The translations under genes and the position numbers were made by a program. From assembly GCA_016946835.1 (NCBI GenBank), contig JACVTC010000078.1:825001-842500 (forward strand): a DNA stretch of 17,500 nucleotides, read 5' to 3'. Below the pieces are notes generated by a model. The model saw nothing but the letters and a program-made list of their open reading frames with translations, was not told the DNA's origin and made no database searches. The number at the start of each line of letters is the position of its first letter. The first letter of the stretch is position 1. Shown here piece by piece: positions 1 to 9,340 of the stretch. The DNA is from Neocallimastix lanati (nom. inval.). Its lineage: Eukaryota > Neocallimastigomycota > Neocallimastigomycetes > Neocallimastigales > Neocallimastigaceae.

Positions 1-90
1 TTATTTTATTATTATTATTTTAATTCTTCAATTAAGTTTGAGATTATTTTTATATTAATATTTCTTTATTTTAATTTCATTTTATATTAC

Positions 91-1616
91 TTAAAATAAA
101 ATGATAAGGGAAAGAACAAGAGCAATAACAGAGTAGATCATTTTAACTTCAATAACAGAAGCGGCTGATTTTTCAGTACTAGAAAGAGTAGAATTTACTG
201 GAACGGCTTGAACGGTAGAATTAGCAGCATTTAAATTGTTAGTAACACCACCATCTAATGGTTGATAAGCAGATTGAACACCAATACATTCAGTAAGTGG
301 AACAATCTTGTAACCAAGACCAGTAACATATTCAACAACCTTTGGAAGAACAAGATTAGCTGTAGTTTCGTGAACATCATGCATTAAAATAATGAAACTA
401 CTAGTTTGTGGTGAAGCACCTTGCTTTTTTAAATCCTTGTCTAATTCGGCAATTTCAAGTTCAATATTTTCTTTGAATTCCCAATCTCTAGTATCAGCAC
501 CCCACATTATAACACTGTATCCAGAGGCACCTAAGTATTTTTGAACTCTTTCATTCTTAACTTGAGTTTCTGGGGTATCTGGATAACCACCATTACCTTC
601 TGGTGGTCTAAAGAAGGCTGGCTTAACACCAGTAATTTCAACAACCTTATCAGTCATCATATCAATGTTCTTTTCCATAGTACCCATGTCAATAGCTTTG
701 AATAATTCTTCATGATAGAAGGTGTGAGAACCAATATCAAAACCTTCTTGTTGAATTTGTTTTAAAGTAGCAGCAGCTTGTGGATCATTTAAATCACTCC
801 AATTAATACCATTAACAAAGAAAGTAGCATGAAGATTGTTAGATTTTAAGTATTCTAAAACAATTGGGGTAGTTGTTGGGTTTGGTCCATCATCGACTAT
901 TTATAATATAAATTATAAGCATTATTTATTTATTATTATATATTTTAATAATTTCTTCTCTTCTATTTCTTTTTTTTTTTTCATTAATATTAAAAAAAAA
1001 CTTACAAGTTAAAGCAATTTGACCTGGTTGATTACATTGAGTATAAACCTTAGCTCTTGGAGCAGAAGTTAATTGAGCTTCACTAATTTTGGGAGTGTAT
1101 GGAGCTTCAGTGGCTGGAGCACCAGTAGCAGCACCAGTGGTGTCAACTGGAGCAGCAGCAGAAGCAGTATCAGCAACATTACTAGCAGCAGCATTACTAG
1201 CAGCGGCAGTAGTATCAACAGCAGCACCAGATACCATAGCTATTATTAAATTTAATTATCAATTAGAATAACATATTTTCAAATTAAAAAAAAAGATTTT
1301 CATTAAATATACTCTATCTATAATAATTTACTACTAATTTTATAATATTTTACAACTTTAAAATTTTTAAATATTAATTATATTCATTATTTATTACACT
1401 AGTTAATGATAATTTATTTTTGTATTTAACAACATATTTTAATTTTAATTATTTTTATAAACGAAACCATATTTCAATCTAATATTATTTATTTTTTTAA
1501 CCAACTTCAAAAAAATTACATTATTTCTATTATTTATACTTATATATGTATCATTCTTTATAATTTCAATAACTACCTGCAGCAATTAATAAAGATAAAG
1601 CGAATCTCTTGAACAT
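91..1616 (-). CDS. Secreted, probably GPI-anchored chitin/polysaccharide deacetylase (CE4), three exons
   Basis: The predicted join is 1616-1577, 1239-1006 and 896-91, giving 359 residues that end in TAA at 91-93. The family hydrolyses N-acetyl groups from chitin or related glycans using a bound divalent metal, usually at the wall. Residues 1 to about 18 form a signal peptide (MFKRFALSLLIAAAMVSG). Residues 23-75 are an Ala/Thr/Ser-rich linker. The NodB-type domain covers roughly 84-295 and carries all five CE4 motifs: TFDDGP (91-96), SHTFYH (148-153, metal-binding His149 and His153), RPPEG (188-192), WGADTRDW (223-230) and LMHD (262-265, His264). Residues 310-337 are Ser/Thr/Asn-rich with two NST sequons, and 344-359 is a hydrophobic tail with no basic end, as in a GPI signal. 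The ATG at 1237 would give no signal peptide, so the upstream mini-exon is preferred. Both junctions are GT-AG and keep frame. The exact substrate (chitin or another acetylated polymer) cannot be told from sequence. Confidence 0.87.
897..1005 (-). other. Intron 2 of the deacetylase gene (109 bp)
   Basis: The donor is GTAAG after TTAACTT and the acceptor is TATAAATAG before TCGATG. Splicing rebuilds the catalytic TFDDGP motif across the junction (T of the Phe codon from exon 2, TC from exon 3), which strongly supports the model. The intron contains A/T homopolymer runs and stops in frame. Confidence 0.93.
1240..1576 (-). other. Intron 1 of the deacetylase gene (337 bp)
   Basis: On the minus strand the exon ends GCTGCAG, followed by the donor GTAGTT; the acceptor is AATAATAG before CTATGG. 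The interior is much more AT-rich than the exons. A CTAAT sequence about 30 bases before the acceptor could be the branch point. Splicing joins a split GCT codon and restores a signal peptide. This is inference from sequence; there is no transcript evidence. Confidence 0.75.
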
Positions 1617-1818
1617 CTTTTTATAAATTCTATATTTAAATCTTCGTTTTAAAAAAGTTTTTTTTAATTTATTTTATTGATTTATAAAATAACAATTATA
1701 TTTTCTAAATGTATTTGGTTTATTTTTTTTTTGTTTTTTTTTTTTTTTTTGTTTTTTTTATTTTTAAAGGTACTTATTTCGTCCTTTAGAATTTTTTACT
1801 TTTTTTAAAATTTTTATT

Positions 1819-1864
<46 letters not shown>

Positions 1865-3867
1865 ATGTTAGGTAATATAAATTTTTAAAAAAGTGAAAAA
1901 AAAAAAAAAAAAAAAGATTTTGATGAGGATATTTTTTGTATTTATATATAAATTTTAAATAATTTTTATTATTAATATTATTTATTTAATAATGTAGTAA
2001 TTCATATTTATAAATATTTAATAATATTTTAGGTATTATTTCAATTATTAACTACTATTTGATTACTAGGGTTTAAACTAAATATAAATATTTATTATTT
2101 ATTATTTAAAATATATTATTTTAAATATATTATTTATTATTTATCATTTATTATTTATTATTTATTATTACTGTAACACACATAAAAAAAAAAAAATAAA
2201 AAAAAAGGACCTTCAATACTTTCTATATAATTAAAATAAAAAATAAAATGGTACATATATTCTAATGAAAAGAAAATATATATATTAAATATATTTGATT
2301 AAATATACATTAATATAAAAAAATTTTAATTAAACTATTAAATAAAAAATTTACTCTTTTTATTAAAATGTGGCACATTGCATTGTAACATAACCTTTTA
2401 TATTTCTTTAAAAAGAATTTTAATTAATACAAAAAATAAATTTAAATGTATAATATATAATTTAAATAAGTAATTTATGATAATATATTCTTATAATGTA
2501 TTTGTTTTTCTTTTTTATTTATTATTGTAATTTTATTTACTATGAATTTTAATTTATATATTTAAAATAATTTATAAATATTTGTGTAACAGCATATAAT
2601 ATATTTAATTATTGTATTTCAATATATATCTCAATAATATTTATAAATAAAATTAATTAGAATTATTAATATAAATAATAATATAAATAAGAAACAGTAT
2701 AAATATCTGAAAAAAAAAATTTTTTTTTTGTTAATAATATGGTAAAAGTAAATATTAATACATGAATTATATTACCAATATATGATGAATATATATTTTA
2801 ATTTAATTTAAATATATTAATTTACAAATTCTCTATCTTAATTATTTTTTTACTTTTTAATTAAAATGTAAGTATTAATATATTAATTTTTATTGGATCT
2901 TATACGTTGTAATAAAGTAATTTTTTTTTTTTAAAAAAAATTCAAAACAAAAAAAATTTACCATTCATATATTTAATTGAAATTCTTTTTATTATTTATT
3001 AATTATAATATATTACATATTATTTATTATATATTATTTATTAATTATTTATCATTGGTGCTATTATGATGGTTGTTAGTATCGTTATTACGGATATTTA
3101 AACCATAATTTATATTTATCTATCATTATTATTATTAGTGGTTATAATGGTAGTGGTGGTAGTACATATTAGTATTATTAGTGGTTATAATAGTAGTAGT
3201 AGTATATATAAGTATTAATAGTAGTACTAGTTTTAGTGATATATAAAATTTTTTTTTTCTTTTTCTTTTTTCATAACAATTTTAAATGTTCAAAAAGTTC
3301 AACTAAAAAAAAAATACAATAAAAATATAAAATAAAAAATAAAATGAAAACAATAAATTACATAACAAAGTTTTTGTCAATTTTAGTCATATTAAATAGC
3401 AAACAAACAACTTTATTTATACTAAAAATTGTTATTAAATAAAATAACAAAATAAAAATATAATAATGTTAAAAATGTTAAAAATAAAAAATGTCGACTA
3501 TTGATATGAAAATTTTTATATTTATTAAAATTTAAAATTTAGAAAACAGTATTTTTCATTGGTATTATGAATCTTACCAATGTATTACTAAATTATTTTA
3601 AATACTTTAATTGAAAAGTTTTATATTTTTTTTTTTACTATTCATTATTTCATTGTATTACATATCCTCTGTAATTACATACATATATATAATACAATGT
3701 AATACAATGTACTTTTTTATTTATCCGATACAATATTGAGTGATACTTTTATTGGATGATTCCTCCGTAAATTTTTATTTATACGTATTTTATTATATAA
3801 TAATTTGAATATAACAAAATAAAAAAAAAAATAGAATTATAATAATAATGAATATTTAAAATAATTA
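1617..3867. other. AT-rich intergenic spacer without a supported gene
   Basis: The stretch is nearly pure A/T with homopolymers, including T37 at 1821-1857 followed by A20 at 1896-1915, which could pair as a hairpin. A short TTATTAT-like patch lies near 2130-2168. Around 3119-3238 a GTA/GTT-rich patch carries GTGGTTATAAT twice, 43 bases apart (3138 and 3181). The first few hundred bases should contain the deacetylase promoter, but no specific element can be named. Confidence 0.6.
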
Positions 3868-4062
3868 AATAATAAATAATTGAATAATAAATAATAAATA
3901 ATAAATAATAAATAATAATAAATAATAAATAACAACAATAAATAATAATAAATAATAAATAATAATATATAATAATAAATAATAAATAATAAATAATAAA
4001 TAATAAATAATAATAAATAATAAATAATAAATAATAAATAATAAATAATAAATAATAACATA
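3868..4062. repeat. Heptanucleotide array (AATAATA)n
   Basis: A long run of period-7 units, rotations of AATAATA, is interrupted by a few AAC and TAT variants. It is the reverse complement of the TTATTAT array at 13892-14130. Long open frames over it are low-complexity Ile/Leu/Tyr artefacts. Confidence 0.9.
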
Positions 4063-4080
4063 TTTAAATAATAAAATAAA

Positions 4081-4292
4081 TAATAAATAAAAAATAATAA
4101 ATAATTATTGATTAATAATAAATGGTTAATAATTAATAAATAATAAATAATTATTGATAAGTAATAAATAATAATAATAATTATTGTAATAAATAAAAAA
4201 TAATAAATAATTATTGATTAATAATAAATGGTTAATAATTAATAAATAATAAATAATTATTGATAAGTAATAAATAATAATAATAATTATTG
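4081..4292. repeat. Perfect 106-bp tandem duplication
   Basis: Unit 1 (4081-4186) and unit 2 (4187-4292) match base for base when read side by side. Each contains the distinctive internal string AATGGTTAATAATTAATAAA. It directly follows the heptamer array and directly precedes the GC-richer island. Perfect identity suggests a recent duplication, by slippage or unequal exchange. Confidence 0.93.
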
Positions 4293-4920
4293 TAAAGTGA
4301 TCCATACGTAAGATACAGTAATAATAATTAACAACAGTGATAATGCATCAACATACAATACTCATACACAAATAATCTGGCTTTTAAGCATTTTCCTCCT
4401 CCAATCAACCAGTTGCCAAAACCGTACCACTAGAATAACTCAAGGAGGTATTGGCCCTTACTAACTAAATACCATTATTAGTTACTACTACCCAAATAAC
4501 ATGTGGACTACGCAACTATGGAATTAGAACGAGTGCCAATCCCTAATCAGAAGGGGAGAGGAAATATCATATATGAATATATAATATAATATATTAAAGT
4601 AAAAGCATACATAGACCAGGATCAGTATAAATACAGAACAATGACACCGAAAACCTGTCTTATAAATATGTTGAATATTATTACATTTGCAACAATGATA
4701 AGCCAAATGTCCTCTGCCACAATATTTTTTTACGTTGCCTACGCTGTCTAAAGGTCATTTCTTCATACATGCACAATAGCAAAGCCTATGGAGTAGCATG
4801 TCACAGTAAAAGCGAGTATGCGTTCCATGAAATACAAGGAGGGAATCTACGCACTACAGACCTCATCCGAATGATGAAACACTGCTCTTCGAGATGATAT
4901 GGTCTGCTATAGTATTTTTT
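4293..4920 (-). other. GC-richer island 1, unidentified, possibly a decayed coding or transposon relic
   Basis: Base composition changes abruptly here: the island is non-repetitive and clearly richer in G and C than its surroundings. On the minus strand a frame from 4920 reads about 78 codons to TAA at 4681-4683 with two in-frame stops (TGA at 4801-4803, TAG at 4786-4788). It includes SRPYHLEEQCFIIRMRS and, later, MTFRQRRQRKK. Shifting one base in an A7 run leads to a Cys/His-rich stretch (YCGRGHLAYHCCKC), loosely like a zinc knuckle but lacking the first Cys and the correct spacing. I recognise no family. It may be an old mobile-element fragment or a non-coding transcript; the strand is assigned only from these frames. 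Confidence 0.35.
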
Positions 4921-5377
4921 TAAATAATATATTCATATATTAATTATTTATTACTCTTATTATTCCAGATAATAATAATAAAAAAAAAAAAATAGAAATA
5001 CAAATAAAAATAAAAATAAAAATAAAATTTTTTAACAAACACATAAATGGTTCATTTTAAATTATTCTTATTTTTCCTATTACTTGTTTCTACTTACTAA
5101 CTTTTAGCATTATTGTCATTAATTATTTGTTATTACTAATATTATCATTACTTACTATTATTTATTACTATTATTATTTGCTATTATCATTTACTATTAC
5201 TATATACTATTTACTATTTACTATACCTAATGAAAATAGAATAATTACTATTATTACTTATTATACTTTGTTATCACTATCTATCTATCTTTTTTTTTTT
5301 TTTTTTTTTTATCTTTAGTTTAAATTTGATGAAAAAAAAAAAAAAAAAAAAGTGTATATATATAATAATAATAACAA
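4921..5377. other. AT-rich spacer between the two islands
   Basis: The stretch contains ATAAAA-type runs, a degenerate TTATTA/CTATT pyrimidine-rich tract near 5110-5290, a T20 run near 5290-5309, an A21 run near 5332-5352 and a short TA/TAA repeat. I see no gene. The T and A runs could base-pair. Confidence 0.6.
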
Positions 5378-5775
5378 AGCACCAAATAAGCACTTAGGTT
5401 TTCTATCCTGAGGTATCCTGCAACCACTGTGGTACCCAAAAGATTTTCCCTCGATTTCTTGTACACCCAATCCTGATACTATTCTACGACTTAATCATAA
5501 GCTTTAATGATGCCTTCGATTAATTCTATAGGAATTAGGTAGGGACAAATTCTAACACACCAATGATTACACCCACTAGAGGGGGAGGGGGGGTGAATAG
5601 TTCCTGTTCCGATACTCTTTATCAATGGAGATATATATAAGAATGTATTAGGAATTCAGCTCCCGGCAGAAGTGTAACGACGAGTTATGAGTGGCGACGT
5701 CGTACTGGTATGTCACATATCATCACATCGTTAATGGGAGATGGGAACTCATTATGCATTATGTGTGTGTCTATT
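5378..5775 (-). other. GC-richer island 2, unidentified, with an interrupted reading frame
   Basis: This second non-repetitive island contains the only strongly G-rich run in the window (G5-A-G7 at 5581-5593). The minus-strand frame from 5700 runs about 105 codons to about 5380 with only three stops: TGA near 5656-5658, TAA at 5491-5493 and TAG at 5479-5481. It includes KSIGTGTIHPPSPSSGCNHW, ICPYLIPIELIEGIIKAYD and, after the stops, NLLGTTVVAGYLRIENLSAY. Long readable stretches in one frame suggest a decayed coding sequence, but I recognise no family and codon-level support is thin. It lies about 460 bases from island 1 on the same apparent strand, so the two may be parts of one element. Confidence 0.35.
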
Positions 5776-5790
5776 TATTTATTTTTTTTT

Positions 5791-5794
<4 letters not shown>

Positions 5795-5862
<68 letters not shown>
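5795..5862. repeat. (AAT)n trinucleotide microsatellite
   Basis: More than twenty AAT units lie in a row, with one ACT variant near 5841. The poly-Asn frame over it is an artefact of the repeat. Confidence 0.93.
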
Positions 5863-5939
5863 TTTTTTTTAATTAAAACTTATTGATTGATGTGAAATAA
5901 TGTAATACTTTGTTACTTTATAAAAAAAAAAAAAAAAAA

Positions 5940-6420
5940 AAAAAGGACTTTCTTTCTTCTTTTTTCCTTTCAAGATGATCAATTAAGATTTTAAAAAATA
6001 TACCCCATTTCCACTAAAGAAGAAATACAAAATTTCATAAAATAAATATATAAATAAATATTAATAGAAATGTTTAATGTATTTTTCATTAAACAATCAG
6101 AGAATAAAAAAAAATAAAAAAAAATTAATTAAATCTATCATCAATAAATTAAATGAACTTGAAACAATATAAAGTTCTTTTATTTTAACAACAAATATTA
6201 GCGCATTTAACTGATTCTAAAAATCGTTTTCACTTTCACTTTCACTTTAACTTTCACTTTCACTTTCACTTTCTTTTTTTTTTTTTTTTTTAGAAAGAGG
6301 ATTTCACAGGAGGCCAATAAAAGCACTATTGTTAGCAAATATATTATCATGACCTTTTTTTTTTTATCAGTAGACAACACCAAATCTCTTTGCATTTATC
6401 AAATTTGTCATTAATAAATA
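5940..6420 (+). other. Possible decayed coding patch, unidentified
   Basis: Between an A-tract and the TTA array, the plus strand has short protein-like pieces in shifting frames: QDDQLRF, then a stop, then KIYPISTKEEIQNFIK; IKSIINKLNELET; ILAHLTDSKNRFHF; and RGFHRRPIKALLLANILS. Frameshifts at A-runs and in-frame stops separate them. The pattern fits an old pseudogene or transposon remnant, but chance reading of AT-rich DNA is not excluded. No family is recognised. Confidence 0.2.
6228..6273. repeat. (TTTCAC)n hexanucleotide array
   Basis: Seven near-perfect TTTCAC units, the fourth being TTTAAC, run into a T-tract. Read on the minus strand they give alternating Lys-Val, a repeat artefact. 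Confidence 0.9.
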
Positions 6421-6486
6421 TATTAAATAAAATATAAAATAGGTGATAATGGAACGAACAACCTTGAAGACATTTAATCAAGCCAA

Positions 6487-6744
<258 letters not shown>

Positions 6745-6826
6745 TAAAAATTTCAATATTATTATACTCAATAACTATTAATAAAGGATAATGCTTACCT
6801 AATCATTCAATAGTAGAATAGGGAGA

Positions 6827-6886
6827 GTTGCATTTCGCCATGTGGTGTAGTATTAAAATGTTGCATTTCACCAGGTTGCATTTCGC
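6827..6886. repeat. Three copies of GTTGCATTTC(G/A)C
   Basis: The 12-mer starts at 6827, 6860 and 6875; the middle copy has A in place of G. Reverse-complement copies read G(C/T)GAAATGCAAC. The spacings of 33 and 15 bases are not those of a simple microsatellite. The function is unknown: protein-binding sites or a degenerate minisatellite are possible. Confidence 0.65.
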
Positions 6887-6956
6887 TAAGTAGTTTTTGA
6901 TATATTCAAAATAATTTTTTTTTAAACTTGTTATTTATTATTAATAATATTTAATT

Positions 6957-7314
<358 letters not shown>

Positions 7315-8228
7315 TTTTTTTTTTTTTATATATAGACAGGGAAGAGAATACACTTCCAAAACTTTATTAATTTTATTTTAAAAAATACATATAGGTGAAA
7401 AGTACATTTGAAATTAAAAATAAAAATTAAAAAATAAAAAAAATAAAAAAGCTCGAAAATACTATGTATTTCGGCAAGTTGTACTATGCGGGAATTTTTC
7501 CCTTCCTATCAAATAAAAAAAAAATAAAACCTAGAAGTAACATCTTTAAAATAGATAGTGTGGTGTCCACTAAACTCTCCCCGGATTCATCATTTATTGA
7601 ACTACTAGGGCAAGATTCATCCTTCGTAGAAATAGATGACGATCCTGTATTATCATTATGCCTTATCAGTACGACGTCGACCCTCTTGGATAAAGTTTGG
7701 TATTTTGCAATACCTATCAAATAATAGCTCAAACGAACTGCTAATGATAGGTATTGCACTTGTTAAGAATTCCGCCAAGCCCACAATTTTTGGAACAGGT
7801 GACTCAGATGAACCTTTGAAAAGTAGTTCATTTAATTGTCTCTGTTCCCCACTATCGAAATGTAGCTCATTTAAAACTAAAGTCCCACCAAGAAGGAACA
7901 AGTATATATAATGATTGATATAATCTTCAAAATTAGAAATAGAATCATAGGAAGAAAGAGGATTAAATGCTCTAATCTTCCTAAGGAATAAAACATAGAG
8001 ATCATCGATGAAATTTAAAGAATTCCATCTAAAAGATGCAAGAGCATCTCATTTAAAAATCCAATGTTCAAAAGATTGTTTATCTTCGCCACAACAGGGG
8101 CAAGACTTGGGACAATCTTCTGAAACTCTACCAATTCTAATAGCAATAGTAGTATTGTATTTATAACCACAGCATAAACGTATAATCCACGAAAACTCTA
8201 AGTTGAATTGGGGATATTTTAAGCTAAG

Positions 8229-8230
<2 letters not shown>
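7315..8230 (-). mobile_element. LINE-type retrotransposon copy 1, 5'-truncated
   Basis: On the minus strand it starts abruptly at 8230 inside the zinc-finger-containing C-terminal region. It runs through a stop codon and a 3' UTR of about 150 bases to CCTGTCT, then a TATATA and A-rich tail (the T-run at 7315-7328 on plus). It matches copy 2 along its whole length (897 versus 904 bases) with scattered substitutions and small indels. The 5' truncation plus poly(A) tail is what target-primed reverse transcription leaves. Its 5' end touches the poly(A) tail of copy 2 (T32 on plus, 8231-8262). Confidence 0.82.
7484..8230 (-). pseudogene. Broken C-terminal fragment of LINE ORF2-like protein (copy 1)
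   Basis: This is the remnant of the protein tail that follows the reverse transcriptase in LINE elements. It opens at MLSLKYPQFNLEFSW and includes the Cys-rich segment CPKSCPCCGEDKQSFEHW. The last zinc-ligand Cys codon is replaced by TGA at 8049-8051 (TGC in copy 2). A one-base insertion near 7690 (GATAAAG versus GTTAAG) shifts the frame before the final 80 or so residues, which end at TAG 7484-7486. With no reverse transcriptase domain, two lesions and a missing start, it cannot make a working protein. An open frame on the opposite strand is a shadow. Confidence 0.8.

Positions 8231-8262
<32 letters not shown>
8231..8262. repeat. Poly(A) tail of LINE copy 2 (T32 on plus)
   Basis: Thirty-two consecutive T on the plus strand follow, in element sense, the CCTGTCT 3' end of copy 2. 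They directly abut the truncated 5' end of copy 1, marking the junction between the two insertions. Confidence 0.85.
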
Positions 8263-8265
<3 letters not shown>

Positions 8266-9340
8266 CAGGGAAGAGAATACACTTCCAAAAACTTTATTAA
8301 ATTTTATTTTAAAAAATACATGTAGGTGAAAAGTACATTAGAAATTAAAAATAAAAAATTAAAAAATAAAAAATAAAAAATAAAAAAGCTCGAAAATACT
8401 ATGTATTTCGGCAAGTTGTACTATGCGGGAATTTTACCCTTCCTATCAAATAAAAAAGAAATAAAATTTAGAAGTAACATCTTTAAAATAGATAGTGTGG
8501 TGTCCACTAAACTCTCCCCGGATTCATCATTTATTGAGCTACTAGGGCGAGAATCACCCTTCGTAGTAATAGATGATAATCCTGTATTTTCATTATGCCT
8601 TATCAGTACGACGTCGACGCTCTTGGTTAAGTTTGATATTTTGCAATACCTATCAAATAATAGCTCAAACGAACTACTTATGATAGGTATTGCATTTGTT
8701 AAGAATTCCGCCAAGCCCACAATTTTTGGAACAGGTGACTCAGATGAACCTTTGAAAAGTAGTTCATTTAAATGTCTCTGTTCCCCACTATCGAAATGTA
8801 GTTCATTTAAAACTAAAGTCCCACCAAGAAGGAACAAGTATATATAATGATTGATATAATCTTCAAAATTAGAAATAGAATCATAGGAAGAAAGAGGATT
8901 AAACGCTCTAATCTTCCTAAGGAATAAAACATAGAGATCATCGATGAAATTTAAAGAATTCCATCTAAAAGATGCAAGAGCATCGCATTTAAAAATCCAA
9001 TGTTCAAAAGATTGATTACCTTCACCACAACATGGGCAGGACTTTGGACAATCTTCTGAAACTCTACCCATTCTAATAGCAATAGTAGTATTGTATTTAT
9101 AACCACAGCGTAAACGTATAATCCACGAAAATCCTAAGTTGAATTGGGGATATTTTAAGCTAAGCATAATTATAACTTTATTGTTTGAGAACGTTTTACA
9201 ATCGTAATTTTGACCTTTAATACCTTGAAATTTGGCAACTGATTTCCAGTAACGTTCTAAAATATCGGACAATATTTACTAATTTAAAAACAAATTATCA
9301 GTTAAGAATTTCAATATCCTTAAAGCATCAACATTAGGTT
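8263..9340 (-). mobile_element. LINE-type retrotransposon copy 2, 5'-truncated
   Basis: It has the same 3' UTR and protein tail as copy 1 but extends further 5'. The 3' end at 8263 (AGACAGGG on plus) is followed by the T32 tail. The right edge is uncertain: homology to copy 1 ends at 9166, the reading frame stays open to 9276, and upstream of two stops (9276-9281) protein-like sequence continues in frame (NVDALRILKFLTDNLFLN) to about 9340. No target-site duplication could be found by eye. Confidence 0.75.
8421..9275 (-). pseudogene. C-terminal fragment of LINE ORF2-like protein with zf-RVT-type motif (copy 2)
   Basis: This open fragment of about 284 codons ends at TAG 8421-8423 and has no ATG near its open end. 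Residues 54-96 (counted from the TTG at 9272) resemble the zinc-binding segment found after LINE reverse transcriptases: RLRCGYKYN, then C79-X2-C82-X8-H91-X4-C96 within CPCCGEGNQSFEHWIFKC. All four ligands are present, unlike copy 1. The rest is an unassigned tail with FELLFDRYCK and ending FLFDRKGKIPA. No reverse transcriptase motif (YADD-like) or endonuclease lies in the window, so it is a dead-on-arrival insertion. The family assignment rests on the Cys/His pattern and insertion structure, not on a search. Confidence 0.75.

Noticed and set aside
1089-1271. Plus-strand frame opposite deacetylase exon 2
   Set aside because: It is an Ala/Val-rich mirror of the Ala/Thr linker, with no independent support.
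2068-2075. AGGGTTTA resembling a telomere unit
   Set aside because: It occurs once, with no tandem repetition.
4681-4740. Zinc-knuckle-like sequence YCGRGHLAYHC in island 1
   Set aside because: A CCHC knuckle needs CX2CX4HX4C. Here the first Cys is missing and the Cys-His spacing is three, so it is not called as a domain.
5694-5706. 13-base match (CGACGTCGTACTG) between island 2 and the sense strand of the LINE tail
   Set aside because: The match does not extend and only a few residues agree (DVVL). With the amount of GC-richer DNA compared, a chance match of this length is plausible.
8401-8847. Plus-strand open frame of 148 codons and its counterparts at 7464-7724 and 7636-7911
   Set aside because: It lies opposite the LINE protein tail, which has the zinc motif and the 3' UTR and poly(A) orientation on the minus strand. 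The plus frame is a shadow.
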